NCBI GenBank assembly: GCA_029265085.1
Contig: JAJUJY010000108.1
Span: forward strand, 1-15,243
Direction: 5' to 3'
Origin: Chloroflexota bacterium
GTDB taxonomy: Bacteria > Chloroflexota > Anaerolineae > Anaerolineales > Anaerolineaceae
DNA length: 15,243 nt
A program made the position numbers and the translations under genes. The notes below the pieces were generated by a model, which did no database searches, was not told where the DNA came from, and saw only the letters and a program-made list of their open reading frames with translations. Below, piece after piece: positions 7,010-13,762 of this stretch; the stretch's first letter is position 1, and every line of letters begins with the position of its first letter.

Positions 7010-9418
7010 ATGCAAATCAAGTCTCCCCGGCAGAAACCAATCCAATTGCCACCCATCCCGGTGGGGTGGATTGGATCCATGCTGCTGGTGGGGACTTTGT
7101 TTATAACCGTGTTGGTTCTTTCTGTCCGCCAGATGGTGACAAATGTCCCGGAAATCACCCTCCTGGATGTGGCGGTTGAAGCCGCAGAAACGGCCAACTA
7201 CCGTCCTGACCTGGAAAAATTATCCGTTCTACCGATTAATGTAGAGATTGTGGCTGATTTAATCCAGCAGGATGCTCAATCACCCTCTGAAGCCGCCGAA
7301 CGGGCAGCTACCGCCATAGCTGGATTAGATAACCCAATTCCGACCGCGACCGGGTCTCAACCGGAGCTCACCCCTCGCGGTACCGCAGGTAAACCTACGA
7401 TTGGCAGCGGGCAGACGCAGACAACCACTCCCACAGAAACCATTTTGATCCCGGTAACTGGCACCCCGGAATTGGCCAGTTCAGCCACGCCGCGGCCGGC
7501 TGTCCGGACCGCTACTCCGCCGAATCCATCGGTAACTGCCACAGCCAAACTGACTGCAACACAGACCGTCACGACCAGCCCAACTGTGACAATCACGCAT
7601 ACAGCTTCAGCAACTGCGACTGCCACGCTCACAGAAACCCAAACCGCGACTTCGCAGCCAACCCGGACAGTTACAACCTCACCAACCATGACCGTAACCC
7701 ATCAGCCGCCCCAAACCCAAACCGCTACAGCGACTGCAACGGATACACCCACCGCAACGCTGACTCAGACCGCGACTGCTACGGATACCCCGACGCTGAC
7801 CCAGACCGCAACCGCAACCGATACCCCAACACTGACGAGCACGCCGTCCCCAACGCCAACTGTGACGCTGACCCAGACCGCGACTGCAACCGATACCCCA
7901 ACGCTGACCAGTACACCGTCCCCAACGCCAACATTGACTCAGACCGCGACTGCAACGGATACCTCTACGGCGACACTGACCAGTACGCCGTCTCCGACAC
8001 CAACCGTGACGGTTACCCCTACGGCGACACTGACAGCGACTGCAACGGATACCCCAACGCTGACCAGTACACCGTCCCCAACGCCAACCGTTACGGCTAC
8101 ATCCACAGCGACACTGACTCAGACCGCGACTGCAACCGATACCCCGACACTGACGAGCACGCCGTCCCCAACGCCAACGGTGACGCTGACTCAGACCGCA
8201 ACTGCAACGGATACACCAACGTTGACGAACACACCGTCCCCAACGCCAACCGTTACGGCTACATCCACAGCGACACTGACCCAGACCGCGACTGCAACGG
8301 ATACACCAACGTTGACGAACACACCGTCCCCAACGCCAACGGTGACAGTTACATTTACAGCAACGCTGACCCAGACCCCTACTGCAACGAATACCCCAAC
8401 ACTGACGAGCACACCGTCCCCAACACCAACGGTGACAGTTACATTTACAGCAACGCTGACCCAGACCCCTACTGCAACGAATACCCCAACACTGACGAGT
8501 ACGCCGTCTCCGACACCTACCGTGACAGTTACCCCTACGGCGACACTGACTCAGACCCCGACCGCGACCGCAACACCATCTCAAACACTCTCGCCGACAT
8601 TCACGCTAACTGCCACAATCACCCCATCTCCAACCCCAACGGAAACTGCCACGGTGACTTCGACTCCCACACTCACATTGACTTATACTCCAACAGAACC
8701 ACCGACAGCTACCCTGACGCCTGAACCCACCCTTACACCGACCGAAACACTGGTTCCAACCGCTTCCAGCACGCCGATTATCTGTGTTCCGCCTCCTTCC
8801 ATCGGAATCAAAGCGGATGCCGATTCTTATGTAGATCGCAGTGGAGCGGCCAGTAATTACGGCGATAATCCTCAAATCAAGCTCCAGAACGGCCGCAAAT
8901 GGGGTCTGGTGCATTTTGATTTGAGTGAAATTCCGGCAGGCAGTCAAATCACCGGAGCGGCGATCTATATTTACAATGATTCAGGTGATTCACAGGGCTA
9001 TCTTGTTTCGCTGTATCCGATCACTTCTGCCTGGGAAGAAATGACCGTCAATTCCAGAAACGCCCCCAGTGTGGATACGAGTACTTTAATCGGTACCTAC
9101 CTGGTGGGTGACCAGGGTTGTTCGGCTGGAATTGGGGTCAACGCCGGCCTGGTACAGAACTGGGTGGACTATCCGGAAACCAATTTTGGGGTGGCGCTGT
9201 ATCCTGATCCGAATGTCTCGCGGGAAATGCGCATTGCCAGCCGTGAAAACAGCAAATCCGGGCCGCAAATTCTGGTCGATTACATCCCGCCTTCCGGTAA
9301 TGCGCAATCCCTGATTGTGCCAGTTACCGGTGGGGCAGGGGAGGGGTCGGAGTCACGGACCCTGGCAGAAAAGCTCAGCGCCTGGCTTCGCCAATTCATC
9401 GACTGGTTTTTGCAGTAG
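7010..9418 (+). CDS. Membrane-anchored Thr/Pro-rich stalk protein with DNRLRE/CBM96-like domain
   Basis: A large surface protein of 802 residues. A basic head (residues 1-20) and one membrane span (about 21-40) form an uncleaved anchor. A non-repetitive linker runs to about 115. A low-complexity Thr/Pro/Ala/Ser segment covers about 130-590, holding nine tandem units at 274-523. A globular domain lies at about 598-756 and a Gly-rich then amphipathic tail ([10 protein letters not shown]) ends the protein. The globular part has [63 protein letters not shown] and [15 protein letters not shown]. This is the pattern of DNRLRE-type/CBM96 modules, beta-sandwich domains of extracellular carbohydrate-binding proteins. 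No clear ribosome site precedes ATG 7010, so translation is probably coupled to the HD-GYP gene 12 bases upstream; ATG 7079 would cut into the membrane span. A role in attachment or polysaccharide binding is inferred. Confidence 0.82.
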   Translation: MQIKSPRQKPIQLPPIPVGWIGSMLLVGTLFITVLVLSVRQMVTNVPEITLLDVAVEAAETANYRPDLEKLSVLPINVEIVADLIQQDAQSPSEAAERAATAIAGLDNPIPTATGSQPELTPRGTAGKPTIGSGQTQTTTPTETILIPVTGTPELASSATPRPAVRTATPPNPSVTATAKLTATQTVTTSPTVTITHTASATATATLTETQTATSQPTRTVTTSPTMTVTHQPPQTQTATATATDTPTATLTQTATATDTPTLTQTATATDTPTLTSTPSPTPTVTLTQTATATDTPTLTSTPSPTPTLTQTATATDTSTATLTSTPSPTPTVTVTPTATLTATATDTPTLTSTPSPTPTVTATSTATLTQTATATDTPTLTSTPSPTPTVTLTQTATATDTPTLTNTPSPTPTVTATSTATLTQTATATDTPTLTNTPSPTPTVTVTFTATLTQTPTATNTPTLTSTPSPTPTVTVTFTATLTQTPTATNTPTLTSTPSPTPTVTVTPTATLTQTPTATATPSQTLSPTFTLTATITPSPTPTETATVTSTPTLTLTYTPTEPPTATLTPEPTLTPTETLVPTASSTPIICVPPPSIGIKADADSYVDRSGAASNYGDNPQIKLQNGRKWGLVHFDLSEIPAGSQITGAAIYIYNDSGDSQGYLVSLYPITSAWEEMTVNSRNAPSVDTSTLIGTYLVGDQGCSAGIGVNAGLVQNWVDYPETNFGVALYPDPNVSREMRIASRENSKSGPQILVDYIPPSGNAQSLIVPVTGGAGEGSESRTLAEKLSAWLRQFIDWFLQ
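7829..8578 (+). repeat. Tandem-repeat stalk, nine units of mostly 24 or 30 codons
   Basis: Nine in-frame units each begin TLT(S/N)TPSPTPT. Their lengths in residues are 24, 24, 28, 30, 24, 30, 30, 30 and 30, so most differ by one 6-residue (18-base) block. The DNA is also repetitive: 8341-8409 is identical to 8431-8499, a 90-base period. Similar but less regular Thr-rich sequence flanks the array on both sides (about 7530-7828 and 8579-8760). Thr density suggests an extended, possibly O-glycosylated stalk. Near-identity of units 7 and 8 points to recent slippage or recombination. Confidence 0.9.
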
Positions 9419-9442
9419 AGACAAAGAGGAATCTTCCTGGTT

Positions 9443-9477
9443 ACTAGCCACTATCCACTCTCCACCACTCGCTACTC
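9443..9477. repeat. Degenerate heptamer tandem repeat
   Basis: Five consecutive 7-base units read on the + strand: ACTAGCC, ACTATCC, ACTCTCC, ACCACTC, GCTACTC. They lie between the convergent surface-protein and recombinase genes, and the recombinase stop codon (9472-9474) falls inside the last unit. This resembles short tandem heptamer repeats known from cyanobacterial genomes, though whether this is a dispersed family here cannot be seen in one window. Confidence 0.55.
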
Positions 9478-10506
9478 GCCCCTATCTCCCGTCCGGACCC
9501 CTTCATTGGCGATCTCGTTATCTTCCACATAGCGGCGCGGCATGGCCAGTGAAGACCAGCCGCCGGCCTGCTGCAAGGCAAACGGATCAGTGCCAGCGCG
9601 GGCGGCGTTGGTCGCCCAATAGTGGCGGCAGTCGTGCGCCGAGAGTTCGTAGATACCCAGGCGGCGGCCAAGCTCATTGACGCGCTGCGTTATGGCGCGG
9701 GTGGTCAGCCCGGCTTTGCTCAGCTTGCCGCCTTTCAAACTGCGGCGGAGCAGGGGGCCGCTTGCGAACAGCTCACCTTGAGCGCGGCAGGCGCGCGCTG
9801 CCCGCAAGGTGGCTGGACTGAGGCGGTGCGTCTGTTCCTTGTGTACCTTGGGGCGAAAGAAGCGCAGCAAACCGCGCTGTAAATCCAATCCTTCGGCTTT
9901 CAGCCCAATCACTTCACCGGCGCGCAGACCGTGATCGAGCAGCAGGCACATCAGCAGCGCATCGCGGCGGGCCTGGGGAGTATCATCCACCGGATGTTTG
10001 AGCACAGCGGCTTGCTCGCTGGTCAGCAAGACGGGCGCTTCTTTTTTCAGTCCAACACGGGTGACCGGGCGGCGCTGGTCAATGCGGGCGGCCTCGCGGT
10101 GCGCATAGCCGGTAACCGTGCGGATCAGTGCGTATTCTTCCGGGGCCAGCGTCCCGGCCTGGAAAGCCAGTTTCGCATACGTTTTTACCGTTGAAAGGCG
10201 CACGTTGATGGAAGCGACCGCGTAACCTTCTTTAAGCTGCCATTTGACAAACGCCTCAACCAAACCCCAGGACATACCGCGCCAGGCCTGCGGGTCTTGC
10301 GCAAGATCGCCGTGACGCACCCCGGCAATCTCCAGAAATTCGCCCAGCAAACGCAGGTCTGCATCCTGGCGGCGCAGGGTCTGGTCGGCTTTGCGCGAGC
10401 GGTAATCGGAGAAGCGGTGCGCAGCGGCAGCCTGGTTGGCAGCCTGGCCGAGCTGGCGCAGCGGTTCGGGAATGGTAATGGCGGAAGAGGTCTCTTTGGT
10501 GGGCAT
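9472..10506 (-). CDS. Tyrosine recombinase / integrase
   Basis: A site-specific recombinase of the lambda-integrase/Xer superfamily. It has 344 residues from ATG 10506, chosen because AAGGAA lies 11 bases upstream (10517-10522) and the residues before it are Lys/Asn-rich leader-like; the frame stays open upstream to a possible start at 10566. The N-terminal SAM-like DNA-binding domain spans about 20-150 and the catalytic domain about 165-335. Active-site residues are complete: Arg195 (HGLRAGEV), Lys220 or Lys223, His291 and Arg294 (HDCRHYWAT), Trp317 (GGWSS, a common substitute for His) and the nucleophile Tyr326 (RRYV). The coding DNA is visibly GC-richer than the neighbouring genes while its upstream flank is very AT-rich, consistent with acquisition by transfer. 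No excisionase, phage or plasmid gene accompanies it. Its substrate could be its own element or a dispersed site. Confidence 0.93.
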   Translation of the reverse strand: MPTKETSSAITIPEPLRQLGQAANQAAAAHRFSDYRSRKADQTLRRQDADLRLLGEFLEIAGVRHGDLAQDPQAWRGMSWGLVEAFVKWQLKEGYAVASINVRLSTVKTYAKLAFQAGTLAPEEYALIRTVTGYAHREAARIDQRRPVTRVGLKKEAPVLLTSEQAAVLKHPVDDTPQARRDALLMCLLLDHGLRAGEVIGLKAEGLDLQRGLLRFFRPKVHKEQTHRLSPATLRAARACRAQGELFASGPLLRRSLKGGKLSKAGLTTRAITQRVNELGRRLGIYELSAHDCRHYWATNAARAGTDPFALQQAGGWSSLAMPRRYVEDNEIANEGVRTGDRGE

Positions 10507-10537
10507 TGTAGCGAAGTTCCTTATTTCTATTGATAAT

Positions 10538-10562
10538 TTCTGATTACTATAAATAATCAGAA
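10538..10562. promoter_or_regulatory. Symmetric palindrome in recombinase leader (operator or crossover-site candidate)
   Basis: Perfect 9-base arms TTCTGATTA (10538-10546) and TAATCAGAA (10554-10562) flank a 7-base centre, ctataaa. The layout of two inverted arms around a 6-8 base spacer is that of tyrosine-recombinase core sites, and equally that of a dimeric repressor operator. It lies 32-56 bases upstream of the recombinase start and downstream of its predicted promoter. Function is inferred from geometry. Confidence 0.5.
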
Positions 10563-10577
10563 CCAATATATATAATT

Positions 10578-10605
10578 ATTTTAGCAATAATTTAATATTT
10601 GTCAA
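10578..10605 (-). promoter_or_regulatory. Predicted sigma-70-type promoter of the recombinase
   Basis: On the minus strand, a consensus -35 TTGACA (10605-10600), a 16-base spacer and -10 TAAAAT (10583-10578). The predicted transcript start near 10571 gives a leader of about 65 bases that contains the 25-base palindrome, placing that element where it could block elongation or initiation, or fold in the RNA. Confidence 0.6.
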
Positions 10606-10861
10606 TATGTGGCGTGCCGTTGATTGCCATCAGCGAACAGCTTTCAGCTATTTATCTGTAAACAGTTTTCAGATATTGATAAAACTATTTTTTTTGTCTT
10701 GGATAATAATCCCCTGTTTCTGGTTTGTGTTTTGATGGCTGTTTGGTGAGGCGCGAAATAGATATCAGGTTTAGGCAGCAAATAAATGTTAGTTTGTGTA
10801 TTGTTGTTTGTAATATATAATTACACAAGTAATATTAAAATAGTAATTAACTTTAAATAAA
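10606..10861. other. AT-rich non-coding stretch with short repeats
   Basis: No credible gene is seen. Visible structure: a 21-base imperfect direct repeat with a 25-base period (10636-10656 and 10661-10681, 17 of 21 bases matching; shared core AACAG-TTTCAG-TATT), a perfect palindrome GTAATATATAATTAC (10810-10824), and further GTAAT motifs at 10829 and 10843. Such repeats beside an integrase can be arm-type binding sites, but this is speculative. Confidence 0.4.
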
Positions 10862-10890
10862 ACCTGTGAGGTCTGCAAGACCTCACAGGT
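10862..10890. repeat. Perfect 29-base palindrome (REP-like)
   Basis: ACCTGTGAGGTCT (10862-10874) and AGACCTCACAGGT (10878-10890) are exact reverse complements around a 3-base centre. There is no T-tract, so a terminator is unlikely, and it precedes rather than follows a gene. The shape suits a dispersed extragenic palindrome or a small-element end. Genome copy number cannot be seen here. Confidence 0.65.
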
Positions 10891-10943
10891 GCATTCTTCT
10901 CTCATTTTGTGCTATAGTATTTCCAAAGGGGGTAATCCAGACT

Positions 10944-11559
10944 ATGAAGAACCCTGGCCTGAAGCTCAAATTGTTGTGCCTGTTTAGCTTTTGCCTGGTC
11001 TGCCTCGCTGCGTGCGGCCAGCTAACCATCAACAGATCCTGTTCGGTGGAGTCAGAGCGACTATATTACCATCCTTGAAGCATTCTACCGTGTCAGCTTT
11101 CAGGATAATATAGACGATTGGAAGTTAAATGAAATCCATTTCGCTCTTCGATGCAGCGAAATAGCTTATGGACCCCAAGGTGCGGGTTTCGACTTTTTTA
11201 AGACAGAGCAAGACGATAATACGACTATCCGAATAGTAAGACATCTATACAATGGAGCAAATGATAATTTTGCGGAATTACTTGAGGGAGAGTATCACCC
11301 GGAAATTGAAAAATGGCCGGAGATTAATTTGGCATCCATAACCATTCCTGTTGAGGCTGCCCTCCAGATTGCCGAAAACAACGGCGGCGCGCAATTTCGC
11401 AAGGAGGTAGATAATAACTGCGGCATTAGAGCTATGCTAAGGGATGAAAAGAACGAAGAAGTGTGGTACATAAGATACAATGGATTTGCTAGCTATGATA
11501 ATGAATATTTTAGGCTGAAGATAAATGCAGAAACAGGTGAATGGAAGAAAATCAAATAA
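10944..11559 (+). pseudogene. Frameshifted small lipoprotein gene, PepSY-like C-terminus
   Basis: The first 44 codons (10944-11078) encode a lipoprotein signal, MKNPGLKLKLLCLFSF..., with lipobox LAAC and Cys24, then hit a stop. From about 11026 the next frame is open without interruption to the stop at 11559. It has coding-like sequence (SDYITILEAFYRVSF, NIDDWKLNEIHFALRC, IPVEAALQIAENNGG, EVWYIRYNGFASY, FRLKINAETGEWKKIK) but no ATG, and its first likely start would be an internal TTG at 11329. One extra base (or two missing) between 11026 and 11078 explains this, and the restored product would be about 204 residues. The ending (A--IAENNGG, W-I-Y, F-L-I-A-TGEW) resembles PepSY-type domains of secreted proteins. 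A poorly spaced AAAGGGGG (10925-10932) precedes the ATG. The break may be real decay beside the recombinase or a sequence error. Confidence 0.72.
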
Positions 11560-11575
11560 ATCCGCAAGAAATGCC

Positions 11576-11619
11576 GAGACAAACTGGAAAATCCAACCTT
11601 ACTGGTTTGGGTTTGTCTC
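11576..11619 (+). other. Inverted repeat after the broken lipoprotein gene
   Basis: Nine-base arms GAGACAAAC (11576-11584) and GTTTGTCTC (11611-11619) are perfect, with further imperfect pairing inside (CCAACC with GGTTTGG). It starts 17 bases after the stop at 11559. The lack of a T-tract argues against an intrinsic terminator; an RNA 3' stem is possible. Confidence 0.4.
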
Positions 11620-11720
11620 TGATAACCCAACTTGCCACGGATGTTGAATCTTCGGGAACAAAATCTCTCCTATTGTCGTCTTGTATTTTATTGATCTAAA
11701 TTCGCCTTAGGAGAGCAAAT

Positions 11721-12950
11721 ATGTCTCGTTTATTGTTTGTTTTTATGTTGTCTGCTATTATTTTATCCGGCTGCAACCTGGCTCAGTTAGCTTCTCAAGC
11801 AGAACCGCCAACGGCAGCGGTTCCCCTTGAAGCGAGCAGTGATTCTCCCACTGAAATCACGCCGCTGCCGGTTTTAACGGTTACCCCTCCGCTGGACCAA
11901 CCCGGTGCGCCGAATGAAAAATTTATGTCACTGGCTTACCTGGGCTGGGATGGGAATATTTTGACCAAGCGTACCGCCAGCGGTATTGCGCAAAATATTA
12001 CCACCGATGCCAGCAATCCGTTTCGCGGCGGCAGCGGCGACCTGGTACAGTACAGCGATTTAAGCTGGTCATCGGATGGGCGGTACCTCGCTTTTCTGCG
12101 CACATACGGCAAACCGGTCTCTTCCGGGTTGGAGATGAGTTATGATTTGCAAGTGCATGACACCGAGACAGGCCAGACGCGCACCCTGCTGCCCGGTCAA
12201 CAAACCCTGGGTATCGATTGGAAACCCGGCACCCATCTTCTGGCGTATGCGCTGCCGATTGATCCGGGTTATTTTACCGCCCGTGGGCAGGTCGATGCGA
12301 CCCTGGCCAAAGGCATTTGGGGCGTGGATGTGGATGGCGGCGAACCCGTTGAACTGGTAAAACCAACCAATGGATTAACCCTGGTGCGTCCGGAGTGGTC
12401 GAAGGACGGCCGTTTTCTCAGCTTCGAAGAAGTGTTTTTGATGGAGGGGCGCGGTAAGTTTGGATTGTACGACTTCAACACCGGTCAAACACTGATCTGG
12501 GAAGGCCAGCCAGGGAATATTGCCTGGACGCCCGATCACCGGATTGTTTTTGATACCCTCACCTATACTCCTTCCGGCATGGAGCGGATCTGGATTGCCA
12601 ATTGGGATGCTGCCGGCAGCCTGCGGATATCTCCCCATTATGGTGAAGGATTTGCCATTTACCCGGTAATATCCCCCAAGGGGAACCAGGTGGCATACAT
12701 GGCAAAAATCGGCGCGGAAATGCAGGCGGATCAGGAGAAATACAAAATCTTTGTCCAACCGCTTGAGGAAACGAATGAACCCACTGAACTGGGCGAGTTT
12801 GAACAGCCGCTCAACCTGGCCTGGACATCCGATGGTTCCGCGTTGGTCTTTTCGGCCGGCCCGTATGAGCAGCAGCAAATTATCCTCTTGTACCTGGATG
12901 GCAGTATCAACGTCATAGCCGATGGCAGTATGCCTGCCTGGCGGCCATAA
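11721..12950 (+). CDS. Lipoprotein with TolB/WD40-like beta-propeller repeats
   Basis: A 409-residue exported lipoprotein. Signal residues 1-17 (MSRLLFVFMLSAIILSG), lipobox LSGC with Cys18, then a Pro/Thr/Ser-rich linker to about 65. The rest carries PD40-type propeller blades, each with a W-x-x-D/P-G-x-x-L/V-x-F/Y core: LSWSSDGRYLAFLR, DWKPGTHLLAYAL, EWSKDGRFLSF, AWTPDHRIVFD, ISPKGNQVAYMA and AWTSDGSALVFSAG, giving six recognisable blades. The start at 11721 is set by TAGGAGAG (11708-11715), five bases upstream. TolB-type propellers mediate protein contacts outside the cytoplasm; nothing here identifies the partner. It is the intact neighbour of the broken lipoprotein, and both may belong to one accessory segment. 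Specific function is unknown. Confidence 0.85.
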   Translation: MSRLLFVFMLSAIILSGCNLAQLASQAEPPTAAVPLEASSDSPTEITPLPVLTVTPPLDQPGAPNEKFMSLAYLGWDGNILTKRTASGIAQNITTDASNPFRGGSGDLVQYSDLSWSSDGRYLAFLRTYGKPVSSGLEMSYDLQVHDTETGQTRTLLPGQQTLGIDWKPGTHLLAYALPIDPGYFTARGQVDATLAKGIWGVDVDGGEPVELVKPTNGLTLVRPEWSKDGRFLSFEEVFLMEGRGKFGLYDFNTGQTLIWEGQPGNIAWTPDHRIVFDTLTYTPSGMERIWIANWDAAGSLRISPHYGEGFAIYPVISPKGNQVAYMAKIGAEMQADQEKYKIFVQPLEETNEPTELGEFEQPLNLAWTSDGSALVFSAGPYEQQQIILLYLDGSINVIADGSMPAWRP

Positions 12951-12960
12951 CCGATCACTT

Positions 12961-12994
12961 CATCGCATCCCCCGCTTTACCGGGGGATGCGATG
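12961..12994. terminator. Bidirectional hairpin between convergent genes
   Basis: Perfect 14-bp stem CATCGCATCCCCCG (12961-12974) and CGGGGGATGCGATG (12981-12994) with a 6-base loop. It starts 10 bases after the propeller-lipoprotein stop and ends 11 bases before the end of the opposing reductase gene. No clear T-tract follows on either strand, so it may act as an RNA end stabiliser or a terminator that depends on stem strength. Confidence 0.65.
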
Positions 12995-13005
12995 GATATC
13001 CCTGG

Positions 13006-13614
13006 TTATTTTCCCAACATTTTCAAGGCGAGGTTCCGGCCAAGGCCGCGTTGAAAAGCCAGGGTCACCCATAACAATCCCAGGTGATCAACAATTGCAG
13101 CCCGGTCATTCTCACCAACCCAGACAGGCCGGACGCCAACTGCTTGCGCTAAACCCTCAACCTGAACTTTCGCAGAAGCCGGTCCGCAGAAGAACAAATC
13201 AACCTGCTGGCCGTCCAGAATTGGGCTGGCAAAAATTTCCCACCCCATCGTATTAAACGCGCGGAAAACACTGGCTTGCGGTGCCGCTTTTTGCAGCCCT
13301 TCCAGATTGCTGTAAACCGGTCCTGCAAAATTGTTGGTTGCGTCGATTAATATTTTTCCATTTAACTTCCCTGCAAATTGTGCGGCAATCTCTGCAACAG
13401 CAGCCCAGGGTACTGAAAACAAGATAATTTCACCAAAATCTAAAGCCGAGTCAATGTCAGCGGTCCTGGCCAGCGGACCAATATCCTCCAGCGCAGCCAA
13501 CGTTTTTGGGCTGTTTGGATCACGCACGCCAAAGATTATCTCGTGGCCGGCCTGCAGCCATTTCTTTCCCAGTGTCCGGCCAATATTTCCTGCGCCTAAA
13601 ACAGTAATCTTCAT
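13006..13614 (-). CDS. F420/NADP-reductase-like dinucleotide-binding protein
   Basis: A 202-residue Rossmann-fold protein resembling NADPH-dependent F420 reductase-type proteins (COG2085-like). It begins MKITVLGAGNIGRTLG with the nucleotide-binding GxGxxG at 7-12. Next come FGVRDPNSPK at the end of the second strand (typical of NADP-specific binding), ILFSVPWAAV, LIDATNNF and FRAFNTMGWE, all hallmarks of that family. ATG 13614 is chosen over an upstream in-frame ATG at 13656 because GGGAGGA lies four bases before it and the Rossmann strand starts at once. It is transcribed toward the hairpin at 12961-12994 and divergently from the MalT-like gene. Substrate is uncertain: true F420 reductases and a broader set of NADP oxidoreductases share these motifs, and no F420 biosynthesis gene is visible. 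Confidence 0.8.
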   Translation of the reverse strand: MKITVLGAGNIGRTLGKKWLQAGHEIIFGVRDPNSPKTLAALEDIGPLARTADIDSALDFGEIILFSVPWAAVAEIAAQFAGKLNGKILIDATNNFAGPVYSNLEGLQKAAPQASVFRAFNTMGWEIFASPILDGQQVDLFFCGPASAKVQVEGLAQAVGVRPVWVGENDRAAIVDHLGLLWVTLAFQRGLGRNLALKMLGK

Positions 13615-13637
13615 TTGTCCTCCCAAATCTCCATCAT

Positions 13638-13675
13638 ATTGATTAATCATAACCAATCAATAGGTTTGGGTTCAA
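13638..13675 (-). promoter_or_regulatory. Reductase promoter with overlapping inverted repeat
   Basis: Minus-strand -35 TTGAAC (13675-13670), an 18-base spacer and -10 TATGAT (13651-13646). An inverted repeat, ATTGATT (13638-13644) and AATCAAT (13655-13661), brackets the -10 box, an arrangement typical of a dimeric repressor operator. Both calls come from sequence pattern only. Confidence 0.45.
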
Positions 13676-13742
13676 GGTGTTTTTTTTGAAAGGTTTGTAC
13701 AAATACTAGAGATATTTTCCTCTATCCAATCACTCCATCCGG

Positions 13743-13748
13743 TATAAT
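13743..13748 (+). promoter_or_regulatory. Consensus -10 box before the MalT-like gene
   Basis: A perfect TATAAT ends 14 bases upstream of ATG 13763, with no recognisable -35 at normal distance and no Shine-Dalgarno sequence between it and the start. If used, transcription would begin within about 10 bases of the ATG, giving a nearly leaderless mRNA. Confidence 0.4.
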
Positions 13749-13762
13749 CTTTGGTACCTGTT

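Noticed and set aside
7829..8578. Possible CRISPR-like array because of regular repeats
   Set aside because: The repeats are in-frame protein-coding units with no unique spacers and a varying unit length.
7679..8584. Long minus-strand open frame rich in Cys, Arg and Gly opposite the stalk repeats
   Set aside because: It mirrors the Thr/Pro tandem repeats of the plus-strand gene, which contain few stop codons in any frame; it has no ribosome site and no recognisable domain.
9622..10533. Several plus-strand open frames across the recombinase gene
   Set aside because: They are antisense to a gene with a complete active site and arise from its GC-rich codon usage.
9443..10890. Possible complete mobile element with matching ends
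   Set aside because: No matching direct or inverted terminal repeats were found by eye between the heptamer array, the leader palindrome and the 29-base palindrome.
12987..13642. Plus-strand open frames opposite the reductase
   Set aside because: The minus-strand protein has the full Rossmann motif, a strong ribosome site and a promoter; the plus frames have none of these.
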